A DNA stretch of 64,000 nt from Salinimicrobium tongyeongense (GTDB lineage Bacteria > Bacteroidota > Bacteroidia > Flavobacteriales > Flavobacteriaceae). Position 1 is the first letter of the stretch, and the number at the start of each line of letters is the position of its first letter. Made by a program: the position numbers and the translations under genes. The DNA is taken from positions 372,001 through 436,000 of the forward strand of contig NZ_CP069620.1 in the NCBI RefSeq assembly GCF_026109735.1. Reading direction: 5' to 3'. Shown piece by piece: positions 1-7,557 of this stretch. The notes under the pieces are model-generated. The model saw only the letters and a list, made by a program, of their open reading frames with translations, had not been told where the DNA came from and did not search any database.

Positions 1-125
1 TAGGCGGGGTGATCCCGTCACAGGACTACCAGTTCCTCTTTGACGCAGGTGCCGTAGCCGTTTTTGGCCCCGGAACAAAGATTAGTGAAGCGGCCATTCA
101 ACTGCTAGAGATCTTGATTGACTAA
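1..125 (+). CDS. methylmalonyl-CoA mutase, C-terminal end (partial)
   Basis: Only the last 40 codons are in the window; the frame begins at base 3 and ends with TAA at 123-125. The peptide contains [16 protein letters not shown] followed by VFGPGTKI and a short amphipathic tail. This is the signature end of the B12-binding domain of methylmalonyl-CoA mutase and related acyl-CoA mutases. The family isomerises methylmalonyl-CoA and succinyl-CoA in propionate metabolism in the cytosol. The gene is cut by the window edge, so the subunit type cannot be determined. It converges on the polysaccharide cluster and marks that cluster's left boundary. Confidence 0.75.
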   Translation, partial: GGVIPSQDYQFLFDAGAVAVFGPGTKISEAAIQLLEILID

Positions 126-209
126 GGTTGGTCAGTAATGGCTAACGGATATCAATGCTATTGTTCTAAATTTACAAAACCTGAGATAAGCAAAATTGAA
201 CTGAGAACC

Positions 210-1625
210 TCAGGAGTGAGAACTTCCAACTAAGCCGGGTTTTCTTTCGTTAATTATGATCCTTCTATCGGTTCTTTTATCTTCAACTATATACAATAAT
301 GCCAGCCCATAAACAAATGCGGGGAGTGCTATTCTCATGGCAGAGTGGTTTACGGTGAGAAACCAGAACAACATAAAGCAAAGAAAGAAGTAGTTATTTT
401 TAAATTTCAGCCAGAAGAGTAAAGGTACAACCACTAAAATTGTAACTCCCAGAAGACCTAATAAACCATGTTCAGAAAGGAGCCTGCTCACTTCACTGTG
501 CGTAGCAATTTCTTCTCCCAGTTCTTTTTCTCTATAAGATTTAGCTTTTCCCACCCCAACTCCGACTACCGGATTATGATAAAAAGCTTCAAGTTCAGTC
601 GACAAGAGGTCTACTCTTCCGGTAGTCAAATCTTCCTTCTCTCTACCCCTTGCGTCTTTCCCGGTCCATCTATTCACTATCAAACCCGAACTTCCGGCTG
701 CCGAAAATGCCCAGGAAGCAAAAAGAACTCCTCCCAGAAAAATAACTTTCAATTGTAATTGCCTTTGCTCTCTTCGGTCTTGTTTGTAGTACAAAAGCAT
801 AATAAAAGCCACGGCACATATCACTGCAGTAACTATTCCTCCCCTGGAAAAAGTGATCAAAGCCCTGTAGCTCATCATACCCAACAATCCCAGATCAACA
901 AGGTTGACCAATTTCCCCTTAATGTCAAACAGACGAATGACTAATAATAAACATCCCATTCCCATTATCGTGGCAATCTGGTTTGGACCGTATCCTCCAG
1001 TAGCTGCATAATTTGCACCTATGTTAATGACCATCTCCTGCAAACTTGGGGTATAAAAATAGAGGTAGAACATATTAGTTATTATGGGTAATAATAACAT
1101 TAACAGGACCCTCTGAAAATCTTTTCTTGAGATTTTCTTGTAATAACAGTAGACAGCTGAGACCCCGAGACAAACAGGTCCACTGAGATTAAATGCCACT
1201 GCTTTTCGAAACACCTCATCATAATCGGGGTTAAGGGAAGCAATTACAATCCCCGGAACAAGAATCAACAGGTAAAGCCAGAAAGGTGTTGTCTTTGCGG
1301 AAGCTCCTTTAAAAAGCATACCGATAAGCAGAAAAATTATTACAGCATATTTTCCTGTCTCATAGAAAATAGCTCCTCCGGTCATCCTCCAAAAAATTTC
1401 AACTCCCGCAATATACGCGGCTGCCATTAAGGCTTCATTGTTCTTATTCTTTTTTTGAAGTATGATAAATATGAAGTAAGCAAAAACTGAGAAGAAATAA
1501 AGCATGGAAAGAGGCTCATACAGGTAAATTGCAAAAGCTATACCTATATGAAGCAGCAACAGCTTTATGTACTCCACCTGTAAGAGTTTCTGAATAACTT
1601 TAGGTGATCTCCTGTTTCTCAACAA
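210..1625 (-). CDS. O-antigen ligase / Wzy-like polysaccharide membrane protein
   Basis: A 471-residue protein with about ten to twelve predicted membrane segments. A large periplasmic loop in the second half carries the family-type pattern NPVVGVGVG, then HSEVSRLLSEHGLLGLLG, as in the Wzy_C (O-antigen ligase/polymerase) superfamily. Members move or polymerise lipid-linked glycans at the periplasmic face of the inner membrane. The start is TTG: an in-frame stop lies six codons upstream and the first internal ATG would remove the first membrane segment. It is the last gene of the long minus-strand cluster, 26 bp after a GT4 gene. Whether it is a ligase or a polymerase cannot be decided from sequence alone. 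Confidence 0.8.
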   Translation of the reverse strand: MLRNRRSPKVIQKLLQVEYIKLLLLHIGIAFAIYLYEPLSMLYFFSVFAYFIFIILQKKNKNNEALMAAAYIAGVEIFWRMTGGAIFYETGKYAVIIFLLIGMLFKGASAKTTPFWLYLLILVPGIVIASLNPDYDEVFRKAVAFNLSGPVCLGVSAVYCYYKKISRKDFQRVLLMLLLPIITNMFYLYFYTPSLQEMVINIGANYAATGGYGPNQIATIMGMGCLLLVIRLFDIKGKLVNLVDLGLLGMMSYRALITFSRGGIVTAVICAVAFIMLLYYKQDRREQRQLQLKVIFLGGVLFASWAFSAAGSSGLIVNRWTGKDARGREKEDLTTGRVDLLSTELEAFYHNPVVGVGVGKAKSYREKELGEEIATHSEVSRLLSEHGLLGLLGVTILVVVPLLFWLKFKNNYFFLCFMLFWFLTVNHSAMRIALPAFVYGLALLYIVEDKRTDRRIIINERKPGLVGSSHS

Positions 1626-1651
1626 TATCTTCTTTAATCAACAATACTTTT

Positions 1652-2770
1652 TTATTTCTCCTGATGAACATACAACTCTTTTAAAAAATCTAAAAGCTGT
1701 TCTACTACCTGTTCTTCAGAATAATTTTGAAAAACCCTTTTTTGAAAGGCAACCGCATCCCGGTTCCTCTCTATTTCATTTTCAAAGTAGTATTGCAGTG
1801 CTTTAAAAAAGGCTTCAGCATCTTTAGGCGGGACCACCAGGCCATTACCTCCCACTACAGCTTCGCACTCTCCTACCGCGGTGCAAACCACCGGCAAACC
1901 TGCAAGACCATATTCAAGCAGGGCAACAGGCAAACCTTCTGAAGAAGAAGAAAGTACCCCAACATCGGCCTGGGCCAAAAAATCCGCAACCTTCCCCTGC
2001 TCTCCGTAAAAATGAACTTTCTCATTCAAGCCATTCTCTTTCAGGAATTTTTTTAATTCTTTGGAATAGAGATCTTCTTCCTCCTTTCCTATTAAATGCA
2101 GACTGACAGAAGAATCGATCTCTACCAATATTTGAAAGGCCTTGAGAAGGGTCAGGTGATCTTTGGGCTGTTTTAAATTGGCCAAATGCACTATTTTAAA
2201 ACCCTCTGTCACATTAAGCCCTGGTAACGCTCCACCTTCAACAAGACGGGATGGAAAATTGGGGATATAACTTACTTTTTTACAATTCAAATTCTTTTCA
2301 GCCCAATCTTTGAGTTGGGAGTTAACACAAATAATTCCGTCGAAGTATCGCGAAAAAATAGATAATATCCCTGGCTTTAATTTTTTTTCCGCTCTTTCTC
2401 CAAAATGGTCATGCCACACCAGTTTCACTTTTGGAAGAGAAATTTTTAGCAGTACAGCCATAAACCAGGAGCTGCCGTGGGCCTGAATGATGTTTATTTT
2501 GTTCTTCCTTGCAAAACTTCTCAGTTTAAAAAGTGCTTTTAACCCAAAACGGCTTCGTTTCTCCAGGAAAAGGTAACCTACCTGCGGTGCCAGCTGGCTT
2601 TTCAGTAAACCTTCCATACGAGTACAGCAGAGAAAAGAACCGTCAATCCGCTTTGCCAGGGCATTGGCATAATTGACGGACATGCGTTCGGCGCCGCCGG
2701 GGCGCAGGCTGTCGATTAACTGTAGGACACGCATGTTGATTCCTGGCTCATTATGATATTCCCTTTTCAT
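1652..2770 (-). CDS. glycosyltransferase family 4 (GT-B)
   Basis: A 372-residue GT-B protein. The N-terminal domain begins VLQLIDSLRPGGAERM, the GT4 pattern in which the GG loop follows the first strand. The C-terminal donor domain has SSSEGLPVALLEYGLAGLPVV, matching the E-x7-E nucleotide-sugar signature, followed by NGLVVPPKD. The ATG at 2770 is used; a second ATG twelve codons later, directly before VLQLIDSL, is an equally good start. It probably transfers a sugar to a lipid-linked glycan at the cytoplasmic membrane face. Donor and acceptor are unknown. It lies between a four-helix-bundle gene and the ligase-like gene. Confidence 0.85.
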   Translation of the reverse strand: MKREYHNEPGINMRVLQLIDSLRPGGAERMSVNYANALAKRIDGSFLCCTRMEGLLKSQLAPQVGYLFLEKRSRFGLKALFKLRSFARKNKINIIQAHGSSWFMAVLLKISLPKVKLVWHDHFGERAEKKLKPGILSIFSRYFDGIICVNSQLKDWAEKNLNCKKVSYIPNFPSRLVEGGALPGLNVTEGFKIVHLANLKQPKDHLTLLKAFQILVEIDSSVSLHLIGKEEEDLYSKELKKFLKENGLNEKVHFYGEQGKVADFLAQADVGVLSSSSEGLPVALLEYGLAGLPVVCTAVGECEAVVGGNGLVVPPKDAEAFFKALQYYFENEIERNRDAVAFQKRVFQNYSEEQVVEQLLDFLKELYVHQEK

Positions 2771-2778
2771 TATTGTTC

Positions 2779-2842
2779 AACGTTTAACGTTCAAGGTGCA
2801 TTCTGCAAACGTTCAGCGTTAAACGTTCAGGGTGCATTCGTT
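2779..2842. repeat. AACGTT/GGTGCATTC short repeat block
   Basis: Two close copies of a motif built from AACGTT half-sites followed by GGTGCATTC. The same motif recurs at about 3393-3423 just upstream of the four-helix-bundle gene, with a weaker copy at about 2953-2973. The copies flank both the intact four-helix-bundle gene and its decayed duplicate, which suggests they were part of the unit that was duplicated. The blocks are non-coding and their role is unknown. Confidence 0.6.
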
Positions 2843-2856
2843 TTCAATTTTTAATT

Positions 2857-2963
2857 TCAATCCTTTTTAAATTTTGAACCTTTTAAACTGGATCTGTTTA
2901 TAAAATTTATTAAAGGTTTAATTTTCGCAATTTCCTTTGACATTCTTGAAGAAAGTTCATCGG
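2857..2963 (-). pseudogene. decayed 3' copy of the four-helix-bundle gene
   Basis: Read on the minus strand, this stretch encodes KEIAKIKPLINFINRSSLKG and then SKFKKD before TGA at 2857-2859. The C-terminus of the intact neighbouring gene (2988-3383) reads KEIAKITAFINFLNRSNLKG and SKFKKA. Further upstream only a frameshifted trace (FLQEC) remains, and the rest of the gene is missing. It is therefore a truncated tandem duplicate and cannot make the full protein. Confidence 0.75.
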
Positions 2964-2987
2964 TGCATCCGCTTCCTTTTTATAATT

Positions 2988-3383
2988 TCAAGCCTTTTTA
3001 AATTTAGATCCTTTAAGGTTAGATCGGTTGAGAAAATTTATAAAAGCCGTTATTTTTGCGATTTCCTTTTCACATTTATTGGCCAATTGCAGAAACTCTG
3101 CTTCTGTGATCAGCTTTTTATCCTTTGCCCGATACAGTTGAGACTTCAACTCAGAACAGGAGCCACGGGAGAAACCAAGAAAATTTCGAAATTCAAGATT
3201 TCCTCCTCTTCCAAAGCCTTCTGCTATATTATCCATTATGGAACCTGAGCTTCTATCCATTTGGTTTAGCAAAGAAAACCTTTTTCCAAGATGCGTAGAT
3301 TCAAAAAGCACCTCCAGATCCTGGCATATCTCCCGGCCTAATTGCCAAATCTCGAGATCCTCAAACTTTTCAATTTTCCCCAT
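2988..3383 (-). CDS. four helix bundle protein (23S rRNA intervening-sequence family)
   Basis: A 131-residue, fully helical protein. Motifs FEDLEIWQLGREICQDLE near the start, SIMDNIAEGFGRGG in the middle and FRNFLGFSRGSCSELKSQL in the third helix are typical of the four-helix-bundle family first seen in rRNA intervening sequences (TIGR02436 type). Its biochemical function is unknown. Such genes are often scattered through Bacteroidota polysaccharide loci. It sits alone between two GT4 genes, in line with them on the minus strand, with repeats on both sides and a broken copy of its own 3' end directly downstream. That makes it look like a mobile or duplicating cassette and not a pathway enzyme. 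Confidence 0.85.
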   Translation of the reverse strand: MGKIEKFEDLEIWQLGREICQDLEVLFESTHLGKRFSLLNQMDRSSGSIMDNIAEGFGRGGNLEFRNFLGFSRGSCSELKSQLYRAKDKKLITEAEFLQLANKCEKEIAKITAFINFLNRSNLKGSKFKKA

Positions 3384-3431
3384 AGTTTTTTTAAACGTTT
3401 AACGTTCTCGGTGCATTCTGGAAAGGATTGA

Positions 3432-3493
3432 AATATTTGGTTAAGAATCAAATTTTCAAACTCGAGAACTACAAATTCTCTTCTTTAACCAAA
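3432..3493. repeat. imperfect inverted repeat between cluster genes
   Basis: ATTTGGTTAAGA at about 3435 is matched by the inverted TCTTTAACCAAAT ending at about 3493, with an AT-rich loop of roughly 35 bases. It lies in the 172-bp gap between a GT4 gene and the four-helix-bundle gene. There is no clear T-run, so a terminator role is uncertain. Confidence 0.4.
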
Positions 3494-3555
3494 TTATTAA
3501 TTAAAATTCCAAAACACCTTAAACGCTGAACAATGAACCTTAAACCTTAAGATCT

Positions 3556-4920
3556 TCACAATTTCTTTCGCTTTAGGATTTGCCTAATAGCAACTTCAAA
3601 CCTCTCCAACGTATACTGCTGACTCCATTTTTTTGCTGCCTCAGACATCTTTTTCATACGTTCTGGATCAGCCAATAACTCCTTAATTTCAGTAATATCT
3701 TCTATCCACTGTCCACTGACCACTGACCACTGCCTACCTTTATCTTGGCTCTTGGTTCTTGGCTCTTGATCCTTACTGTCCTCTGTACTCTGTCCACTCC
3801 TATTTAGCTCTTGGCTGTTAGCTGTTGGCTGTTGGCTTTGTTCCCCTTCTGACCACTGTCCCCTGACCACTGACCACTCCTTTTCCCCGTCTAGGTTCTT
3901 GGCTCTAGGTTCTTGGTTCTTGTACTCATCTAATAATATCCCTCTACTACCGTAATTTAGCATCCACGGCACACCACTCACCGGAGTAGCAATGGGAATA
4001 CAACCAAAGAACATAGCTTCGGCAATGGCTTTGGGCCAGCCTTCCGATTTTGAAGGAAGGATCACAAAATGGGCTTTTTGATAAGCTTCTTTTACTTCCT
4101 CTAAAGGTCTACTCCCATAAAATTGCACCATACCCTCAAGCTGACTTTCTTTTACATATTTTTCAAGCTTTTCTCTCTCCGGTCCGCTTCCATAAATCTT
4201 TAGACATACAGAAGTTTTCGGCAATGATAATTCGCTATTAACTATTAATTGCTCAACTAGTTTCACCGCCTCCAGTGGCCGCTTCCCCTCCACCAGATTG
4301 CCTACAAACAAAAAAATAAAAAGTTCTAAAAATGCCTTTTTTGGCACCTCAGCTTTTTCCTGCTCAGAAAACGAAGCTGTGAAAAAAGGAACAACATTTT
4401 TTGACTGCCCCGGCCATTCCCCATATACCAGCACCTGCATATTCCGGGTCAAAAATGTATTGCTTAAAAGCCATTTTTGGAACCTGTAACTCCAGGGCTG
4501 TTTCGCCTCCGGATCCCAATTTCCGGCATACTTGGCAGATTTTGGTTTAGATGGAAAAAAGATCTGGCAAATACACGCAAGAAGTCCAATATTCCCGGGG
4601 CAGCGCAAGTGCAGATGATCTGCCCTCTTCATTGCTCCTAATATCTTGTAGAGTATATATGGAATTTTTAAAATAGCCTTTACTGCACCTATCAGGTTCA
4701 AAAAATGAAATGAGGATATTCTGGTAAGAGTAAGGTTTTTATGCCTATACAATTCTTTCCCTGTGAACTCCCCCTTCGGGGACCGGGGGGCTGGCCCAAC
4801 AACTTCCACCTCTTCCACATGCTTCAGCCAGATATTCATCTCCCGCACGTAAGGGGCGTAAGCATAATATTTCCCCTCCCGCTCAATATGTTCCACATGA
4901 GAAAAGATCGAAAACCTCAT
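3556..4920 (-). CDS. glycosyltransferase family 4 with repeat-derived insert
   Basis: A 454-residue GT-B enzyme. The donor-binding half has LFVGNLVEGKRPLEA, then VQFYGSRPLEEVKEAY and ILPSKSEGWPKAIAEAMFFG, the usual GT4 E-x7-E region near residues 290-310. Residues about 334-404 (DNA about 3706-3921) do not look like a GT. They hold two copies each of WSVV(R/S)GQW and QEPR(A/T)K(N/S), translated from CCACTGACCACTG- and TTGGCTCTTGG-type repeats. After the insert the GT4 C-terminal helix resumes (ITEIKELLADPERMKKM). Without the insert the length would be about 382, normal for the family. The ATG start overlaps the upstream methyltransferase stop by four bases. Activity may be reduced or retained; the insert lies in a surface loop position. 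Confidence 0.85.
   Translation of the reverse strand: MRFSIFSHVEHIEREGKYYAYAPYVREMNIWLKHVEEVEVVGPAPRSPKGEFTGKELYRHKNLTLTRISSFHFLNLIGAVKAILKIPYILYKILGAMKRADHLHLRCPGNIGLLACICQIFFPSKPKSAKYAGNWDPEAKQPWSYRFQKWLLSNTFLTRNMQVLVYGEWPGQSKNVVPFFTASFSEQEKAEVPKKAFLELFIFLFVGNLVEGKRPLEAVKLVEQLIVNSELSLPKTSVCLKIYGSGPEREKLEKYVKESQLEGMVQFYGSRPLEEVKEAYQKAHFVILPSKSEGWPKAIAEAMFFGCIPIATPVSGVPWMLNYGSRGILLDEYKNQEPRAKNLDGEKEWSVVRGQWSEGEQSQQPTANSQELNRSGQSTEDSKDQEPRTKSQDKGRQWSVVSGQWIEDITEIKELLADPERMKKMSEAAKKWSQQYTLERFEVAIRQILKRKKL
3706..3921. repeat. in-frame minisatellite-like insert inside a GT4 gene
   Basis: Two blocks about 146 bp apart carry the same order of motifs: CCACTGTCCACTGACCACTG-type repeats (near 3707 and 3853), then TTGGCTCTTGGTTCTTGG-type repeats (near 3745 and 3893). 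Between them is a related run (CTGTTGGCTGTTGGC). The total of about 216 bp is a multiple of three and contains no stop on the coding strand. Such word repeats are otherwise known to me as intergenic sequence in Bacteroidota genomes. Here they extend a protein. Confidence 0.75.
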
Positions 4921-5726
4921 CTAATCCTTTTTTGCATCAGCATGCTCAAATGCATACAGCTGAACATGTATTCATCATCTCTTGCCGAACGCTCCCAATC
5001 TTCATGATGCCACTTGGTGGCCTTCTTTATTTTTTTCACCTCAGGCACCGGCAGAACATTGAGCAAGGTCGTCCACTTCGTCTTTCCCAGAACCGCCCTT
5101 CTTTCGACTATCCTAAATTCCTTTGCAAAACTGTAGTAAGTTTTTCTGGTAAAAGGCCATTCCCAGGCCCGGTCACTTTGGAAAGGACGATAAATCCTTC
5201 GGATTGTCTTGATAGGTAAACTTGTTTCCAGCGGATCATGACTTACAATTATTCCGTTTTGATTAAGCTTTTCCTTTAGCTTCAGGATAAGTTGATCTAC
5301 ATCTTTAAAATGGTGCAACACACCATAAGCATAAATAAGATCAAAATCCTTTTCTTCAAAAGCTTCAGAAAGAAAATCCATTACTTCGGCCCGGGCGCCA
5401 GGAATATTTTTAAGACGCCTGTCCAGGTTCCCGATCCCTTTTGGGCTAAGATCTATGGCCAGATAACTTTTCGAATTTTCAGCCAGGTAAAAACTAAGGG
5501 AATTTCCCGCATAACAGCCCAGGTCCAGTACTTTCTTTTCGGAGAGATCTCCAAACCAGGATTTATGCAGCTTATAAATATCGGCTTCAATACCTACCTT
5601 CTTCTTGATACGGTTAAGAGCTCCATTCCTCAAGTAAGACCACAGTCGGGTGGGTAAATTTTTCTTCTTGGAATCATAAAATTCCCGCTGTAATTGATTT
5701 ACTGTTGGCCTCTTTTTCTGTTTCAT
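4917..5726 (-). CDS. class I SAM-dependent methyltransferase
   Basis: About 269 residues from the ATG at 5726 (a TTG at 5756 would add ten). Motif I KVLDLGCYAGNSLS binds S-adenosylmethionine. YLAIDLSPKGI follows as the acidic end of strand two, and DFDLIYAYGVLHHFKDVDQL is the motif typical of the Methyltransf_11/25 families. It probably methylates a sugar or lipid-linked intermediate of the locus; the acceptor is unknown. It overlaps the downstream GT4 start by four bases, so the two are likely translationally coupled. Confidence 0.85.
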   Translation of the reverse strand: MKQKKRPTVNQLQREFYDSKKKNLPTRLWSYLRNGALNRIKKKVGIEADIYKLHKSWFGDLSEKKVLDLGCYAGNSLSFYLAENSKSYLAIDLSPKGIGNLDRRLKNIPGARAEVMDFLSEAFEEKDFDLIYAYGVLHHFKDVDQLILKLKEKLNQNGIIVSHDPLETSLPIKTIRRIYRPFQSDRAWEWPFTRKTYYSFAKEFRIVERRAVLGKTKWTTLLNVLPVPEVKKIKKATKWHHEDWERSARDDEYMFSCMHLSMLMQKRIR

Positions 5727-5756
5727 AACTTTAGTTCCAATTAAGAACTTTTCCAA

Positions 5757-6752
5757 TTAAAACTGCAAGTAATTGTATAGATCCACAAGGTTCCATTTTA
5801 CAGATCTTTTCCACTGAAGTTCCCTCTCCCCGCTTGTACTCCTGTCTCCATCATAAACCATGTAGTAACCCCCTTCAGGCATTTGCTGCACATCCAGGTG
5901 GTGCATTCCTCTCTCCAACCACTTAATTTCTTCCTGAGGTTTCAGGAGTAATTTATCTACCAGTTCAAATTTATAGTCTTCCGAAGTAATAAGCAGTTTA
6001 TATAATGAGATTCCGGTACCGTAGCCTTCTGCATGGTTTTGAAGAGGAAGATACCAGTCTTTATCAATTGAAACAAATCTTCCACCCGGCCGGCTTTCAT
6101 TCCCCCAGCGAGGTTCAAATTCCTTTACTTCATTCCACTTTCCAAAAAGGGAATCTGCCTTGAACATTACCTGCTTTAGATCGTCATCTACTGCCACCAG
6201 GAGGTTAAGTTCATCACTTAAAAGAATGGAAGCATCCTTTAAAGCCCTATCTTTAATTAATGTATCCTCAACTTGCCAGGAATAGGGGAATTTTTCAGCT
6301 TTATAGAGAAGCACCTGGTTTGAGCCTTTGGTTTCAGGCAACATGTAATAATTCTCTTCATGACGGAAGACCTGAGGATAAGAAAGGTGAAAAGTTTCAT
6401 CCAGAACAATTCCTGCATAGCTATAATCTACTCCATCTTTAGAAGTGAAAAGAGCAATATTTGCATTGTCTATCCCTTTGATCTCTACATAAAGGTAAAA
6501 TGTATCCTGCTCTCTTATAAAAAAAGGATCGGCTATATAGGCTGTTTCTTCTTCGGTTAGCCTGTTCACCTCCTGGTGGGTAATTATATTAATGGGCCTA
6601 AAATTAAAACCGGAAATCTGAGAGGCTTCCTGATATCCTACCGACCAGTTTCCTCCCCGGGCAACCATAAAAGGATATCTGTAGTTCATTATTAGAATGA
6701 TTACCAGCAAAATTCCTAAGAACCCCAGGAAAAACAGCCCTCCTCTCTTCAT
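5757..6752 (-). CDS. membrane-anchored inositolphosphorylceramide-glucosaminyltransferase-like beta-propeller protein
   Basis: 331 residues. One N-terminal membrane segment (residues about 4-24) is followed by a beta-propeller-like domain with ADPFFIREQDTFYLYVEI, then LSYPQVFRHEENYYMLPET and PGGRFVSIDKDWYLPLQNH. This pattern is that of the N-terminal domain of glucosamine inositolphosphorylceramide transferase (GH43-like fold), which is found fused or alone in polysaccharide loci of many bacteria. The catalytic role in bacteria is unclear. It may bind or process a sugar while tethered to the membrane. It lies between a methyltransferase and a GT42-like gene in the minus-strand cluster, with tight spacing. 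Confidence 0.7.
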   Translation of the reverse strand: MKRGGLFFLGFLGILLVIILIMNYRYPFMVARGGNWSVGYQEASQISGFNFRPINIITHQEVNRLTEEETAYIADPFFIREQDTFYLYVEIKGIDNANIALFTSKDGVDYSYAGIVLDETFHLSYPQVFRHEENYYMLPETKGSNQVLLYKAEKFPYSWQVEDTLIKDRALKDASILLSDELNLLVAVDDDLKQVMFKADSLFGKWNEVKEFEPRWGNESRPGGRFVSIDKDWYLPLQNHAEGYGTGISLYKLLITSEDYKFELVDKLLLKPQEEIKWLERGMHHLDVQQMPEGGYYMVYDGDRSTSGERELQWKRSVKWNLVDLYNYLQF

Positions 6753-6772
6753 TTTCTCTCCGGATTTAAAGC

Positions 6773-7555
6773 TTAACCCTCAACATTCCCCTGAAAATTA
6801 GAGAAATTCATTGTCTCAACTTTACTCTTATATAGTTTATCAAGGAACACTCCCACAAGTTCCCTGTTTTTTTGGGACTTCACACTGCGCCCCAGGGGAG
6901 AATCTTTATTAAAATATTTATTCCCACCAATGCCCATGTCAAGACCATATACTTCCAGGGGTTTATTTTCAAGATGTGCCATTAAAGCAGCAAACACAAG
7001 GGTATTAAAACCTGAATTTACTCTGTAGTGCCTGTAATCAAAAACTTCCTGTAGTAGCGATTCCACCTGGCCATAAACAGGTTGTAAATCCTCCCCGGCC
7101 TTATTGGTAATTAAAAACTCCCTTTTTTTCCTGGAATAGTAATTTAAATATTTACGGGTAAGCCTGTAGATCTTGTGGGAGTGAGGGTTGTTGTAGTTAT
7201 ACCAGAAGATACTCCCTTTCCAGCCACTCTCACCTCCATAGGTCTTTAAATACCTGGTAAGGTAAAACATGTCGTAAAGCATGTACACATGAGGAAGATC
7301 CTGCACCAGTCTTAGAGAATCATTACAGGCAAAATAGAGGTTCTCTTGGTCATAGTTTATTTTCGAGGCAGAAGGGCCACTGGCCACAACCACGATCTTT
7401 TTATAATTTTTTATCTCAAGATATTCAATTAGGTCATTTAGATCCTCAAAACCTGAGTAGTCAAGCGGTTCTTTTTTTACTGAAGCAGGAAAGGGTTTTA
7501 TCCTGTGAAAGAAATGCTGATAATTCCGTGATCTGAAGAGTGATTTTAAATCCAT
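6773..7555 (-). CDS. putative sialyltransferase-fold (GT42/MptE-like) protein
   Basis: 260 residues. After about 50 residues comes KIVVVASGPSASKINYDQ, then YFACNDSLRLV. This resembles the nucleotide-binding start of GT42 sialyltransferases and of DUF115/MptE-like proteins, where a GxGPS loop is followed by a short strand ending in (R/A)CN. In the second half NSGFNTLVFAALMAHLENK and EVYGLDMGIGG match the position of the conserved SG-x-A helix and the G-(I/L)-D strand end of that superfamily. I infer a CMP- or phosphosugar-using transferase, but identity is not certain. It lies 3 bp from a GT2 gene in the same direction. Confidence 0.55.
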   Translation of the reverse strand: MDLKSLFRSRNYQHFFHRIKPFPASVKKEPLDYSGFEDLNDLIEYLEIKNYKKIVVVASGPSASKINYDQENLYFACNDSLRLVQDLPHVYMLYDMFYLTRYLKTYGGESGWKGSIFWYNYNNPHSHKIYRLTRKYLNYYSRKKREFLITNKAGEDLQPVYGQVESLLQEVFDYRHYRVNSGFNTLVFAALMAHLENKPLEVYGLDMGIGGNKYFNKDSPLGRSVKSQKNRELVGVFLDKLYKSKVETMNFSNFQGNVEG

Positions 7556-7557
7556 GC

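Noticed and set aside
180-214. CCTGAG/CTCAGG inverted pair as a terminator between the mutase gene and the ligase-like gene
   Set aside because: Six-base arms, a loop of over 20 bases and no T-run; too weak to call.
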